Shown here: positions 35,631-44,244 of the stretch, piece after piece
Numbering within the stretch: the stretch's first letter is position 1
Layout: every line of letters starts with the position of its first letter
Source: Boudabousia tangfeifanii
GTDB taxonomy: Bacteria; Actinomycetota; Actinomycetes; Actinomycetales; Actinomycetaceae
DNA: 64,000 bases
Reading direction: 5' to 3'
NCBI RefSeq assembly: GCF_001856685.1
Contig: NZ_CP017812.1
Coordinates: 1,302,001 to 1,366,000, forward strand
Translations under genes and position numbers: made by a program
Notes under the pieces: model-generated
What the model saw: the letters and a program-made list of their open reading frames with translations, nothing else
Told to the model about the DNA's origin: nothing
The model's database searches: none

Positions 35631-36398
35631 TTAGAAAGCGCGTGAGCCAAACGGACTGACATCATCATCCGAGTAGTCGGCGACGTTCTCATAGTCTTCG
35701 GCTTCGCCTTCGTCATATGCGCCCTGCTCGTCATATTGTTCTAGGCGGTCATCGATCGTGGCCATACCAGCAGAAGCTGCAGCCGCCACTTTTTGCGCCG
35801 CGTTCACTAGGCTTTCCATTTCAGCACGCGCATATTCATTGGCTTGCACGGTAAGCACATCTGCTTGGTGTTCTGCGCGACGAACCACTTCATGGGCACG
35901 CTCGGTGGCAACGCGCAGTACCTCTTCAGCGCTAACTAAGCGTTCTGCCTGGGCCTTCGCATCTGCCAAAATCTGCTCGGCCTGACGATTTGCGTCAGCT
36001 AGCTTGTTCTCAACTTCAGCTTGCGCCTGGGAAAGTTGTTCTTCGGTCTGGGCCTGAGTATCAGTCTTAAGCTGATTGGCTTGAGCTTCAGCCTGCTGCA
36101 AAGTTTCTTCAGCCTGTAGCTGCGCGTCCTTCAAGATTTCTTGAGATTCAGCTTCGGCCCGTTCCAGGGTGGCATTAGCGTCTGTGATGAGCGTATTGGC
36201 AGTGACCATTTCACGCGGTAGAGCCTCGCGAATCTGCTCCAGCAGTTCAAGTACCTGCTCCTTGTTGACGACCGACTTGGCCACTAGTGGCAAGCTGGAA
36301 GCCTCAGTGACTACCGCTTTCAAGTGATCTAGAAGCGAGATTGCCGTAGCTTCATCCAATACTAGGTTTTCGGTGGCGTCGTCCATGTGCTCGCTCAT
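35631..36398 (-). CDS. SepIVA-like DivIVA-family coiled-coil protein
   Basis: 255 residues, mostly one long alanine/glutamate/glutamine coiled coil (about 75-215), with an acidic C-terminal tail. No membrane segment. Location between coaD and yceD-rnc matches the mycobacterial septation factor SepIVA (Rv2927c). Probably a cytoskeletal factor in cell division or polar growth. It overlaps the coaD stop (ATGA). Confidence 0.78.
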   Translation of the reverse strand: MSEHMDDATENLVLDEATAISLLDHLKAVVTEASSLPLVAKSVVNKEQVLELLEQIREALPREMVTANTLITDANATLERAEAESQEILKDAQLQAEETLQQAEAQANQLKTDTQAQTEEQLSQAQAEVENKLADANRQAEQILADAKAQAERLVSAEEVLRVATERAHEVVRRAEHQADVLTVQANEYARAEMESLVNAAQKVAAAASAGMATIDDRLEQYDEQGAYDEGEAEDYENVADYSDDDVSPFGSRAF

Positions 36399-36889
36399 TG
36401 TTTCCCCTTCAGAGTTTTTAGTCGCTGCTTCAGCTGATTCGCAACCTCAGGAGTAACAAACTCGCTAAGGTCCAGGTCGTTTTGCGCTAATTCTTTCACG
36501 ACTGACGAAGAAATGTGGGAAAAACTCGGCGTAGAAGGCAAAAAGATTGTTTCAATTTGTCCCAATTGCCGATTAATTACCGCTTGAGCGAGTTCATAGT
36601 CGTAATCATTGCCCGAACGGAGCCCTTTAATCAGTGCCGCATGAGGTAAATATGGTTCGAGGGCGGCAATAGTTGAACCGTGCCAAAGTCTGACTTCCAC
36701 TTGCGGTAAGTCCTTAGTTGCCGCCTGCAGCATTTCAACACGTTCCTCGGGTGTGAACCAGTAGTTCTTAGCTACGTTATGCCCGACTAGTACCACCACT
36801 TTAGGAGCTAATTGACAGGCTCTGGTGATCACATCGAGATGCCCTAAAGTAAAAGGATCAAAGGAGCCGGGATAAACTAAGGTTTCCAA
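36395..36889 (-). CDS. coaD: Phosphopantetheine adenylyltransferase
   Basis: 164 residues; converts 4'-phosphopantetheine and ATP to dephospho-CoA. The nucleotidyltransferase motif YPGSFDPFTLGHLDVI and the C-terminal HISSSVVKEL (the SSS loop) are present. The start is a TTG at 36889 with AGGAGG 6-7 nt upstream, 10 nt after the rsmD stop. Confidence 0.95.
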   Translation of the reverse strand: METLVYPGSFDPFTLGHLDVITRACQLAPKVVVLVGHNVAKNYWFTPEERVEMLQAATKDLPQVEVRLWHGSTIAALEPYLPHAALIKGLRSGNDYDYELAQAVINRQLGQIETIFLPSTPSFSHISSSVVKELAQNDLDLSEFVTPEVANQLKQRLKTLKGKQ

Positions 36890-36899
36890 AAATTTCCTC

Positions 36900-37502
36900 C
36901 TAGGAATTCTCTACCAAAGCGTCAGCCTCACTGGCTTCATCCAGATTTTCGTTCTGAGCTAGTTCTAAGTAGTAAATCTGGGTCTCACCGTACTTTTTCT
37001 CAGCCAATAAGGACAAAGACTCAGGCCATAGCGGCACTTCAGAACGGATCGAACGTTCGAGGACGATTACGCCTTCTGGCGCTAGCCAACCAGTTGCGAC
37101 TAGTTCTAATACTTCAGTCACAAAATCATTCGACAAATCATAAGGCGGGTCAAAGAAGACTAGTTGCTGTGGGTGTGGATTCATCGTCAAAAACTTTTGC
37201 ACATTGGCTACCACCACATTCACTTGGGATAATCCCAAAGCCTGCGCATTTTGCTTGATTAGACGAGCTGCTGGCGCAGCTAATTCCACTGCTTCGACGC
37301 GTGCTGCCCCGCGAGAAGCCGCCTCCAGCCCAAGCGAGCCACTACCCGCACACAGATCAAGCACTTCGGCCTCGTTTAACAGATTCCAATGATCTAGGCG
37401 GGAAAAAATCGCTTCCCGTACTCGAGACGAAGTAGGCCGTGTACCTTTAGGGGGAACTTTAAGCTCTCGACCTTTCGCCGTGCCAGCAATAATACGTGTC
37501 AT
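36900..37502 (-). CDS. rsmD: 16S rRNA m2G966 methyltransferase RsmD
   Basis: 200 residues with the RsmD start RIIAGTAKGRELKVP, the SAM loop DLCAGSGSLGLEAASRGA and the catalytic DPPYDL. It modifies G966 of 16S rRNA. The ATG at 37502 has no ribosome binding site but follows a TATCCT box by 6 nt, so it may have its own leaderless promoter within the recG-rsmD-coaD run. Confidence 0.94.
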   Translation of the reverse strand: MTRIIAGTAKGRELKVPPKGTRPTSSRVREAIFSRLDHWNLLNEAEVLDLCAGSGSLGLEAASRGAARVEAVELAAPAARLIKQNAQALGLSQVNVVVANVQKFLTMNPHPQQLVFFDPPYDLSNDFVTEVLELVATGWLAPEGVIVLERSIRSEVPLWPESLSLLAEKKYGETQIYYLELAQNENLDEASEADALVENS

Positions 37503-37508
37503 GGGATA

Positions 37509-37514
37509 AGGATA
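37509..37514 (-). promoter_or_regulatory. TATCCT -10 box; predicted leaderless rsmD mRNA
   Basis: On the minus strand TATCCT, then TATCCC, then ATG (37502), in the 26-bp gap after the recG stop. No Shine-Dalgarno sequence is present. Confidence 0.45.
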
Positions 37515-37528
37515 ACTGATTGCTGGAG

Positions 37529-39721
37529 TTAGCTCTTTTGCAGGTTGGCTCGCTCTGCCTCATCAAGTTGTGACTCAATCGCGGCACGCAGATCCGGGTA
37601 GTTAGCTAAAGTCGGATCAGCCGCTACGATTTGCCCAGCCACTTCCCTAGCCTGAGAAATAATCTCCTCATCTTTACGCACCGACAAAAAGCGAAGACGC
37701 GAACGATGACCGCTTTGTTCCACCCCGAGGACATCACCTTCAGCACGTAGCTCCAAATCAGCTTGTGCCAGCTCGAAACCATCCGTTGTCTGGGCGAAAG
37801 CATTTAGGCGTTGCAAGGAAATTTCCGCATTCGTAGTGGCATAAACAGCTAGGCACAGTCCCGGACGATTGCCTCGGCCGATGCGCCCACGTAACTGATG
37901 CAACGCCGATAAACCGAACTGTTGGGCATCTAAAATCACCATCATCGTAGCTTGGGGATCATCCACCCCAACTTCAATCACACTTGTTGCCACCATCAAC
38001 GGTTTGGCTCCCGATTTGAAGTCGGCCATTGCCTGATTCTTTTCCGCACTAGACATGCGTCCATGCAAAGTAACCAAATCGATTCCTGCTAAAGCGGGCT
38101 GCTCTGCCAGTTCAGCCGCCACAGTTTCGACCGCAGCAAGTTCACCCGAGCTGGCCAACAAGGTTTGCAAATTATCTTCCCCCGAAAGATCATTCGCATC
38201 AATCCGGGGACAAACTACATAAACGTGCCCACCATTTCTAATTTCTTCGCTGGCCCGTTCCCAAATACGCTCTACCCATTTTTGATTCTCAGCTGACACT
38301 AGATGAGTAGTAACTTTGGCCCGTTGCGCGGGTGCGGCGTCAAGAATAGAGACGTCTAAATCGCCGAAGACAGTCATCGCCACAGTTCGCGGGATCGGGG
38401 TGGCTGTCATGACCAAAGTATGTGCCCGTAAGCCATCTTTCAAGGTTAAGGCATCTCGTTGCTCTACCCCGAAACGGTGTTGCTCATCAACCACTGCTAG
38501 GCCAAGATTTGGAAGTTGCACTTGCTCAGAAAGCAAAGCGTGGGTTCCCACAACAATCATGGGTTGACCTGAGGCCAAATCAGCCAAAACCTGCCGTTTT
38601 TGCGCCATCGGCAGATTGCCGGTTAATAGTGCTAGTTTCACTGACCCATCTTGGGCAAAAATTGTGCCACCTTGGGCTAGATCACCCAATAGATTCTGCA
38701 AGGTCCTTAAATGCTGAGCAGCCAAAACTTCAGTAGGGGCCAACAAAGCGGCCTGTTTGCCCGCATCAATTGCCCGCGCCATCGCCAAGAGAGCCACTAC
38801 CGTTTTACCCGAGCCAACGTCGCCTTGAAGTAATCGTGAAAGCGGTGTCGTACTCTCTAATGCTTGGGAAATCTCGGCAATAACCCGCGTTTGCGCCGAG
38901 GTTAACTCCCAAGGCAAATGCGCCACGATCGAATCGAATAATCCGTTTTCTTTTGGCAACAGCGCTGGAGCCGGATGTTCCTCTCGGGCCAAACGATTTT
39001 GAGCCAATACAGCTTGGGCGATCAAGGCTTCGTCAAAGGCTAAGCGTTTACGAGCCCAATGCCACTGTGACACGTCTTTGGGATCATGAAGCGCATGCAA
39101 GGCGTCCCAGGTAGAGCCTTTCGCTGCCTGCTGGCGATACTCGTTTGGGACGACCTCGGGAAGTGTTTCTGGAGCTAAAGAAGCCAAGAAAGTTTTAATA
39201 GTTCGCGCAATTACCCAACTCGGCAGCTTGGCAGTGGCGGGATATATCGGGAATGGTTTTTGGGCGCGCTTGGCGGCCTCGGCTTCGCTCAACTCTTCGG
39301 CCGCATCATATTGAGGATGCGTTAACTGCCATTTTCCTCGGTACTGCGAAACTTTACCGGCAAAAAGATGCCGACTACCAGGGGTTAGTGCCCGCTCATG
39401 TCCAGCTAAAGCGCGCGGGTGTTTACCGAAAAAGGTAGCAGTTATTTCGGTCTTGCCATCGCTTAAAACTGCAGTAAAAATTGCCCCGCTACGATTTCGC
39501 ATCGACCGAGTATGAGCGTCAACAACCTGGGCAATTACTGTAACTTCTGCCTCCTCAACCAAATTCGAAAGGTCGGTTAGTTGCCCCCATTGACCGAGCC
39601 GACGAGGTGCTAAGTAAAGCAAATCGCCCACGCTTTCGAGCCCATATTTATCGAATTTTCTAAGTTGGGCTGGTGTCATCCGCGTCTTGAGCGGCTGGTT
39701 CCAAACTGAAATCGTTACCAA
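37529..39721 (-). CDS. recG: ATP-dependent DNA helicase RecG
   Basis: 730-residue superfamily 2 helicase that remodels stalled forks and Holliday junctions. An N-terminal OB wedge domain is followed by Walker A LLQGDVGSGKT, DEQH (VVDEQHRFGVEQR) and the late motifs QLRGRIGRG. The frame opens with TTG at 39721, overlapping the upstream gene by 7 bp; an ATG 14 codons later is a possible alternative start. Confidence 0.95.
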   Translation of the reverse strand: MVTISVWNQPLKTRMTPAQLRKFDKYGLESVGDLLYLAPRRLGQWGQLTDLSNLVEEAEVTVIAQVVDAHTRSMRNRSGAIFTAVLSDGKTEITATFFGKHPRALAGHERALTPGSRHLFAGKVSQYRGKWQLTHPQYDAAEELSEAEAAKRAQKPFPIYPATAKLPSWVIARTIKTFLASLAPETLPEVVPNEYRQQAAKGSTWDALHALHDPKDVSQWHWARKRLAFDEALIAQAVLAQNRLAREEHPAPALLPKENGLFDSIVAHLPWELTSAQTRVIAEISQALESTTPLSRLLQGDVGSGKTVVALLAMARAIDAGKQAALLAPTEVLAAQHLRTLQNLLGDLAQGGTIFAQDGSVKLALLTGNLPMAQKRQVLADLASGQPMIVVGTHALLSEQVQLPNLGLAVVDEQHRFGVEQRDALTLKDGLRAHTLVMTATPIPRTVAMTVFGDLDVSILDAAPAQRAKVTTHLVSAENQKWVERIWERASEEIRNGGHVYVVCPRIDANDLSGEDNLQTLLASSGELAAVETVAAELAEQPALAGIDLVTLHGRMSSAEKNQAMADFKSGAKPLMVATSVIEVGVDDPQATMMVILDAQQFGLSALHQLRGRIGRGNRPGLCLAVYATTNAEISLQRLNAFAQTTDGFELAQADLELRAEGDVLGVEQSGHRSRLRFLSVRKDEEIISQAREVAGQIVAADPTLANYPDLRAAIESQLDEAERANLQKS

Positions 39722-41406
39722 CTAAATTGCACCACAATCTTTTCTCGCTCAGGTTGGACATAAACCTGCAGGAAAATATTATTGCCGCAAAGCCGGGTGA
39801 GCCCAGCTTCAAGACTTTGGAATTCAAAACTATCTAGGGTTCGACCGACCAACACTCTTACTTGCATTTCCGGGGAAGCGCCACCAGCAGTCCCTTGACT
39901 CCAGGCAGCAGCAATCTCTGACCAGGCCGGATCGCTCAGGTTAGAAATTTTGGTATCTAGTTCTACTGCCGCATAGCGATCTTTCCCTAACTCGAGTTGC
40001 GGTTCCCACTGAGGATTTTCATCAGCCGGCAGTCGTTGGTAAAGACAGGCATAGTTAGCAAAATGCAGTAGCTCAAGTTCATTTTCATAATGATGCAAAT
40101 GAACTTGTAAACCAGGTGGCGTCTGGTCAAGATATGGCCCCAACCAAGCTTCATCGTATTTCCCAGCAGTTAACAAAATCAGTTCATCAGTGCGGCAAGC
40201 AGCCAAAATAGAAGCTAGATTCTCGCTTTCGGTTGGCTGATACCAAACATTGGCACCAAGAGAGAGCAACTCTTGCGTTCCTGCTGGGGTCGTACTTAGG
40301 GCGACGACAGTTGGGCGGTATTCCTTCATTTGGCGAGGACGGAAGAGCGGAATGACCTTTGCGCCCTCGCTATTTCCCAGCAATTCTCCTTCGTCATTAT
40401 TATCGAGTCGAATCGGAGGTGGAGAGATAAGGAGTACGTCCTTAGTCGCTCTTAATTGGGCGAGCTCCGCGAAAGGATCGGCACTTCGCCACACAATCTT
40501 GCTTTGTTCCCAGCCCCAAAGATCACTTTGCGTCACAGCCCAAAGCGGATCTTTACCGGTTAGGGCTCGTTTTACCTGCGCAAGCGCACCAGCTTGTCCT
40601 GAAAGGTCGAAGACCGTAGTTACCTGGCGGGCGGAGCGGAAGCTGACCGGCGGCGGGACACTCAAACGTGGCAAGTCAGAAAGTACCTCATCAAAATCTT
40701 CAAGTGCGGCACTTACTTGCGCCTGCGCCTTTTCATCACCAAGGTTGGTACATTTTCCAACGAAGCAACCTACTGACAGAATTAGCGCAGCAAGCAGACT
40801 TGGTTCTAGCACTACTGCCTGATCACTGCTTTGCCAATTGCCTTCACCGCTGGCTTGATCAGATAAAGAGGCCGCCGCAAGGAAAGTACGCATAGCCGCT
40901 TCCAGAATTTCGACTGACGTCAGGTAATCGCCCATTACCATGGCACTTTCCCCTAGTGCCGGGAGCGCAGTATCGAAAGCGCTGGGTAGCGAAGTCCGAA
41001 TCTGTTGGGCGCTACGGGCGATAAAATCCTGAAGTTCTACCGGTGTTAGCGCTTGTTTTCCCTCGCATTTTTGCGCCAGAGTAGTGAAAATCCAGGCTAG
41101 GCGCATTCCTGCAAAACCACGCGCATGATGACGTGCAAGAGTGGCTAAATACTGGGTGTATTCTTCCAAATTTAGCCGCTCTCGAATCGCTGGCTCCATC
41201 CCAGCACGGCAGATAGCCCGCAAAGTTGTCCCAAAGCCAGTATCGAGATTATGGGCGTCGACTACCGCGAAAGGTATTAGGGCGTCTTGATATTTCTCCT
41301 CTGTCAGGAGTTTTTGGGTAGCCTCGAGTCCAGCAGCCAAATCATTTACGGTATACTTTCCGGCAGATAGATCGGTATTTTTCAGGCCAGCGTCTATAAA
41401 TCCCAT
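39715..41406 (-). CDS. Degenerate FakA/DAK2-like protein
   Basis: 563 residues. Position (between rpmB and recG) and length match the actinobacterial DAK2-domain/FakA fatty-acid kinase, and the C-terminal 45 residues (VRVLVGRTLDSFEFQSLEAGL) look like the FakA end. The N-terminal DhaL-type kinase motifs are altered: the metal/ATP motif PVPDGDTGTN reads like DAHNLDTGFGTT (around 50-61, with Asp changed to Asn and the final Asn lost), and RGNSGV reads RGFAGM (96-101). It may be catalytically dead or act as a structural partner. The ATG follows a TAAACT box by 6 nt. Annotation rests largely on context. Confidence 0.6.
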   Translation of the reverse strand: MGFIDAGLKNTDLSAGKYTVNDLAAGLEATQKLLTEEKYQDALIPFAVVDAHNLDTGFGTTLRAICRAGMEPAIRERLNLEEYTQYLATLARHHARGFAGMRLAWIFTTLAQKCEGKQALTPVELQDFIARSAQQIRTSLPSAFDTALPALGESAMVMGDYLTSVEILEAAMRTFLAAASLSDQASGEGNWQSSDQAVVLEPSLLAALILSVGCFVGKCTNLGDEKAQAQVSAALEDFDEVLSDLPRLSVPPPVSFRSARQVTTVFDLSGQAGALAQVKRALTGKDPLWAVTQSDLWGWEQSKIVWRSADPFAELAQLRATKDVLLISPPPIRLDNNDEGELLGNSEGAKVIPLFRPRQMKEYRPTVVALSTTPAGTQELLSLGANVWYQPTESENLASILAACRTDELILLTAGKYDEAWLGPYLDQTPPGLQVHLHHYENELELLHFANYACLYQRLPADENPQWEPQLELGKDRYAAVELDTKISNLSDPAWSEIAAAWSQGTAGGASPEMQVRVLVGRTLDSFEFQSLEAGLTRLCGNNIFLQVYVQPEREKIVVQFSW

Positions 41407-41412
41407 GCCTCT

Positions 41413-41418
41413 AGTTTA
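41413..41418 (-). promoter_or_regulatory. TAAACT -10 box; predicted leaderless FakA-like mRNA
   Basis: On the minus strand TAAACT, then AGAGGC, then ATG (41406). The AGAGG is too close to the start to act as a normal ribosome binding site. Confidence 0.45.
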
Positions 41419-41458
41419 GCGTGGATTATTAGCGTGACGACATACACAGGGCTTCCAA

Positions 41459-41488
41459 TTGGGATTTTCTGGCAAAATCCGTTATCCT
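41459..41488 (+). promoter_or_regulatory. Putative rpmB promoter
   Basis: TTGGGA (41459-41464) and TATCCT (41483-41488) with 18-bp spacing. It predicts a leader of about 85 nt before the rpmB GTG. Confidence 0.45.
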
Positions 41489-41579
41489 AGTCAAGTTGCC
41501 ACCGATTGGTACCTTTGATTAGGGACTGGTTGGCAGGCAGTGAAAAGATTAAAGCTTAGAAGAGATCAGGAGATTCACC

Positions 41580-41771
41580 GTGGCTGCTGTTTGCGACGTT
41601 TGCGGTAAAGGACCGGGCTTCGGCAAGAGCGTTTCGCACTCGCACGTGCGTACCAACCGCCGGTGGAACCCGAACATTCAGCGCGTTCGTGCCCTCGTCG
41701 ATGGTGCACCTAAGCGCCTGAACGTTTGCACCAAGTGCTTGAAGAGTGACAAAGTCACCCGCAACATCTGA
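41580..41771 (+). CDS. rpmB: 50S ribosomal protein L28
   Basis: 63 residues of the zinc-binding (C+) form: CDVCG near the N-terminus and CTKC near the C-terminus, with the conserved [11 protein letters not shown] stretch. The GTG start at 41580 has AGGAG 7 nt upstream. It is divergent from the FakA-like gene and followed by a strong terminator. Confidence 0.96.
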   Translation: MAAVCDVCGKGPGFGKSVSHSHVRTNRRWNPNIQRVRALVDGAPKRLNVCTKCLKSDKVTRNI

Positions 41772-41787
41772 GTAAGACTCAAAAATC

Positions 41788-41817
41788 TGACCCGACTTGT
41801 GTCGGGTCATTTTTTTC
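41788..41817 (+). terminator. Rho-independent terminator after rpmB
   Basis: 9-bp GC-rich stem (TGACCCGAC at 41788-41796, GTCGGGTCA at 41801-41809), TTGT loop and a run of seven T. Confidence 0.93.
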
Positions 41818-41839
41818 GTCTTTTTTTCCTCCCCAAGAG

Positions 41840-41845
41840 TAGAAT
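41840..41845 (+). promoter_or_regulatory. TAGAAT -10 box; predicted leaderless amylase mRNA
   Basis: TAGAAT ends 7 nt before the ATG at 41853, with no ribosome binding site between. It lies just past the rpmB terminator, so the gene needs its own promoter. Confidence 0.5.
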
Positions 41846-41852
41846 AGATGTC

Positions 41853-43223
41853 ATGAAAAACGACGGTGTCTATTCGCTTCCTCCCCTTCCAGACTGGGCC
41901 TATCATGCCCAATGGTGGCATCTTTACCCCCTTGGCGCGCTTGGTGCTGACACTACCGGACAGGATTTCTCCTGCCAGGCGACTCTTCGTGATCTCATCC
42001 CTTGGCTCGATCATGCTCGCGATTTAGGTTTAAATGGTCTTGCTCTTGGCCCCATTTTTAAATCCGAGCTCCATGGGTACGACACCATCAGCTATTTTGA
42101 GATCGATCCGCGCATCGGCACCCTCGAGGACTTTACCGCCCTCGTTAATGCCGCCCACGAGCGTGGCTTTAAAATTATGTTAGATGGGGTCTTTAATCAT
42201 GTTTCCAAAAACTATGAATGGCATGACACTGACCCCAAGGAATTCTTAAAACAAGCCGAAGACGGTTCCATCGCAATTTTTGAAGGGCACGGACAACTCC
42301 AGGAGCTCGACTGGAAAAAGACACTTACCCAAGACCTAGTTAAAGAAGTCTTAACGTTTTGGACCAAACTTGGGGTCGATGCTTGGCGTCTAGATGCTGC
42401 TTATGCCCTAGAGGGGGCAGAATTAGCAAAAGTGATCAGCGATTTTACCGCTCAGCACCCTCAGACCTTCTTTGTTGGCGAGTTTATTCATGGCGACTAT
42501 CCCCAGATGCTTAGCACTGCTAAGCTCCAAACTTGTACCCAATATGAACTTTGGAAAGCGATTTGGTCTGCTCTCAAAGATAACAATCTCTATGAACTAG
42601 CTTGGGCTACTACCCGTCACAATGCTTTTCTAGAAAGTTTCATCCCGTGGACTTTCATTGGCAACCACGACGTAACCCGCATTGCCACCCAAGTTGGGCT
42701 ACCAAAAGCGATGCTGGCCGTGGTCTTGCTAGCCACCTACCCAGGGCTACCTGCCGTGTATTACGGAGATGAACTAGGTTTCGAAGGCCTGAAGGAAGAA
42801 CGCTTCGGCGGCGATGACGCAATTCGACCTCGGCTACCCCAAGAGGTGCCGAGTGACGCCGAACGGCCAGAAATATTCCGACACTACCAACAGCTACTTG
42901 GCCTTCGCCGACGCTTCCCTCAAATTGTCAATGGTCGCGTGCAGATTCTAGCTGTGGCCGGTTCAGCCTATGCTTACGCAGTGCTAGACGAGAATCAGCA
43001 AGCTGTGCTGGTAGTAGCGCTAAACAGCGGTGAACAACATGCCTCTTTACCCTTGGGCGAGAACCTGGCAAACCTGCAAAAATCCGCCCCAAATGACCAA
43101 GCGCTATTCGCCCCTCTACCCCACTTTGATTCCAGTTCCTATTTAGGGGGTAAAGACGCTGGGATAAATCAAAACACTATCGAGCTTGATCCACACACTT
43201 GGATGATCTGGCAAGCCAAGTAA
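41853..43223 (+). CDS. GH13 alpha-amylase family glycosidase
   Basis: 456 residues from the ATG at 41853. The frame is open 18 codons further upstream, but those overlap the rpmB terminator. The four GH13 regions are recognisable: DGVFNHV (I), GVDAWRLDAAY with the nucleophile Asp (II), FFVGEF with the acid/base Glu (III) and FIGNHDVTRI (IV). No signal peptide, so a cytoplasmic maltodextrin- or glycogen-acting enzyme is likely, fitting the glycogen genes elsewhere in the window. Substrate specificity cannot be assigned. An 8-bp inverted repeat (43208-43215 with 43238-43245) spans its stop codon. Confidence 0.88.
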   Translation: MKNDGVYSLPPLPDWAYHAQWWHLYPLGALGADTTGQDFSCQATLRDLIPWLDHARDLGLNGLALGPIFKSELHGYDTISYFEIDPRIGTLEDFTALVNAAHERGFKIMLDGVFNHVSKNYEWHDTDPKEFLKQAEDGSIAIFEGHGQLQELDWKKTLTQDLVKEVLTFWTKLGVDAWRLDAAYALEGAELAKVISDFTAQHPQTFFVGEFIHGDYPQMLSTAKLQTCTQYELWKAIWSALKDNNLYELAWATTRHNAFLESFIPWTFIGNHDVTRIATQVGLPKAMLAVVLLATYPGLPAVYYGDELGFEGLKEERFGGDDAIRPRLPQEVPSDAERPEIFRHYQQLLGLRRRFPQIVNGRVQILAVAGSAYAYAVLDENQQAVLVVALNSGEQHASLPLGENLANLQKSAPNDQALFAPLPHFDSSSYLGGKDAGINQNTIELDPHTWMIWQAK

Positions 43224-43257
43224 CGGACCTACTCAGCCTTGCCAGCTAGTATGTCTG

Positions 43258-44244
43258 CTACTTCGTATTGGACTGGGCTGGCATCGAAATCTCTGTCCAA
43301 ATACCACGGTGGTCAGTACCTGGTACCTTAAAAACCTTAGCGCTCACTGGTTTAGCATTCCAGGTCAAGGCGTGATCGATTCTAATCAGAGGGAAAACTG
43401 AAGGCCAGGTAAAAGCTGGGAAGCTGGCTAAATCGATCGCGTCGTTTGCCCCTGCTAGCAATTGGCGGAAGGGCGGATGGGACGAGGTCGCGTTAAAATC
43501 CCCGATAGCCAAAGCCGGACGAGAATCCTCGTTTGCCCACTGAGCAATCGTCTTCATATCCTCGCGCCATTGCAAATGACCATTTTTTGATAGTGGTGGA
43601 ATTGCGTGGACACCCAATAAGCGAAGAGGCCCGACTGGACTCATAATCGTCACACCAGGTAGCTGAAATGCACCATCACGGCGCCCAAAGATACTATTGA
43701 GTTCGCGCTTTTCCGCAATCGGGTAGCGCGAGAGAATCCAACCCTCAAAACCAGACTCATCATGGGGCTGCAAAGAAACATAGGGGTAGTCTCCCCGGGC
43801 ACGGGCACTTATTGCGTGAGCCAACGAACCGGTACATTCCACTAAGACGATCACATCAATATCATTTGCTTTTGCTTCATGCAGCAGGCTACTAGCTTCG
43901 CCTCGCCCAAATTCCATATTTGCGGCAAGCACACGAATCGAACCAGCCCCGCCCTGAGCCGTTGGTGAGAGTAAACGGGGGCCGTAAAGTGAGGCAGTAG
44001 ATACCAATACCGCTGCTAGCAAGGCGGCTAGTCCGCCCCAGCGAGGAGGCTGAATCAACCAAAATAGTCCCGTTAAAAGCAAAATCGCCGAAATGTATGG
44101 CACGAAGGTTTGAGCCGCAGCAAACCACCACCAATTCGCAGGCCAAAAAAATAAGACTAAGGCGACGACTAACCAGAAGAGAATAAACCCTACTTGAGCT
44201 GGGCTAATCCGGCTTTGTTTATATTCTGTGGGTGGATTACTCAT
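43258..44244 (-). CDS. Membrane-anchored endonuclease/exonuclease/phosphatase family protein
   Basis: 328 residues from the ATG at 44244, which has GGAGG 6 nt upstream. Three membrane segments fill about residues 15-95, and the EEP domain follows with VLAANMEFG, a catalytic GDFNATSSHPPF and a final TDHRGIW. Proteins of this layout are usually called EEP-family hydrolases; the substrate (lipid headgroup or nucleic acid) is unknown. It overlaps the thiL end by 8 bp. Confidence 0.82.
   Translation of the reverse strand: MSNPPTEYKQSRISPAQVGFILFWLVVALVLFFWPANWWWFAAAQTFVPYISAILLLTGLFWLIQPPRWGGLAALLAAVLVSTASLYGPRLLSPTAQGGAGSIRVLAANMEFGRGEASSLLHEAKANDIDVIVLVECTGSLAHAISARARGDYPYVSLQPHDESGFEGWILSRYPIAEKRELNSIFGRRDGAFQLPGVTIMSPVGPLRLLGVHAIPPLSKNGHLQWREDMKTIAQWANEDSRPALAIGDFNATSSHPPFRQLLAGANDAIDLASFPAFTWPSVFPLIRIDHALTWNAKPVSAKVFKVPGTDHRGIWTEISMPAQSNTK

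Noticed and set aside
41556..42014. 152-codon minus-strand frame opposite rpmB and the amylase start
   Set aside because: It lies antisense to rpmB, its terminator and the amylase gene, has no recognisable motif, and would need a transcript through a strong terminator.
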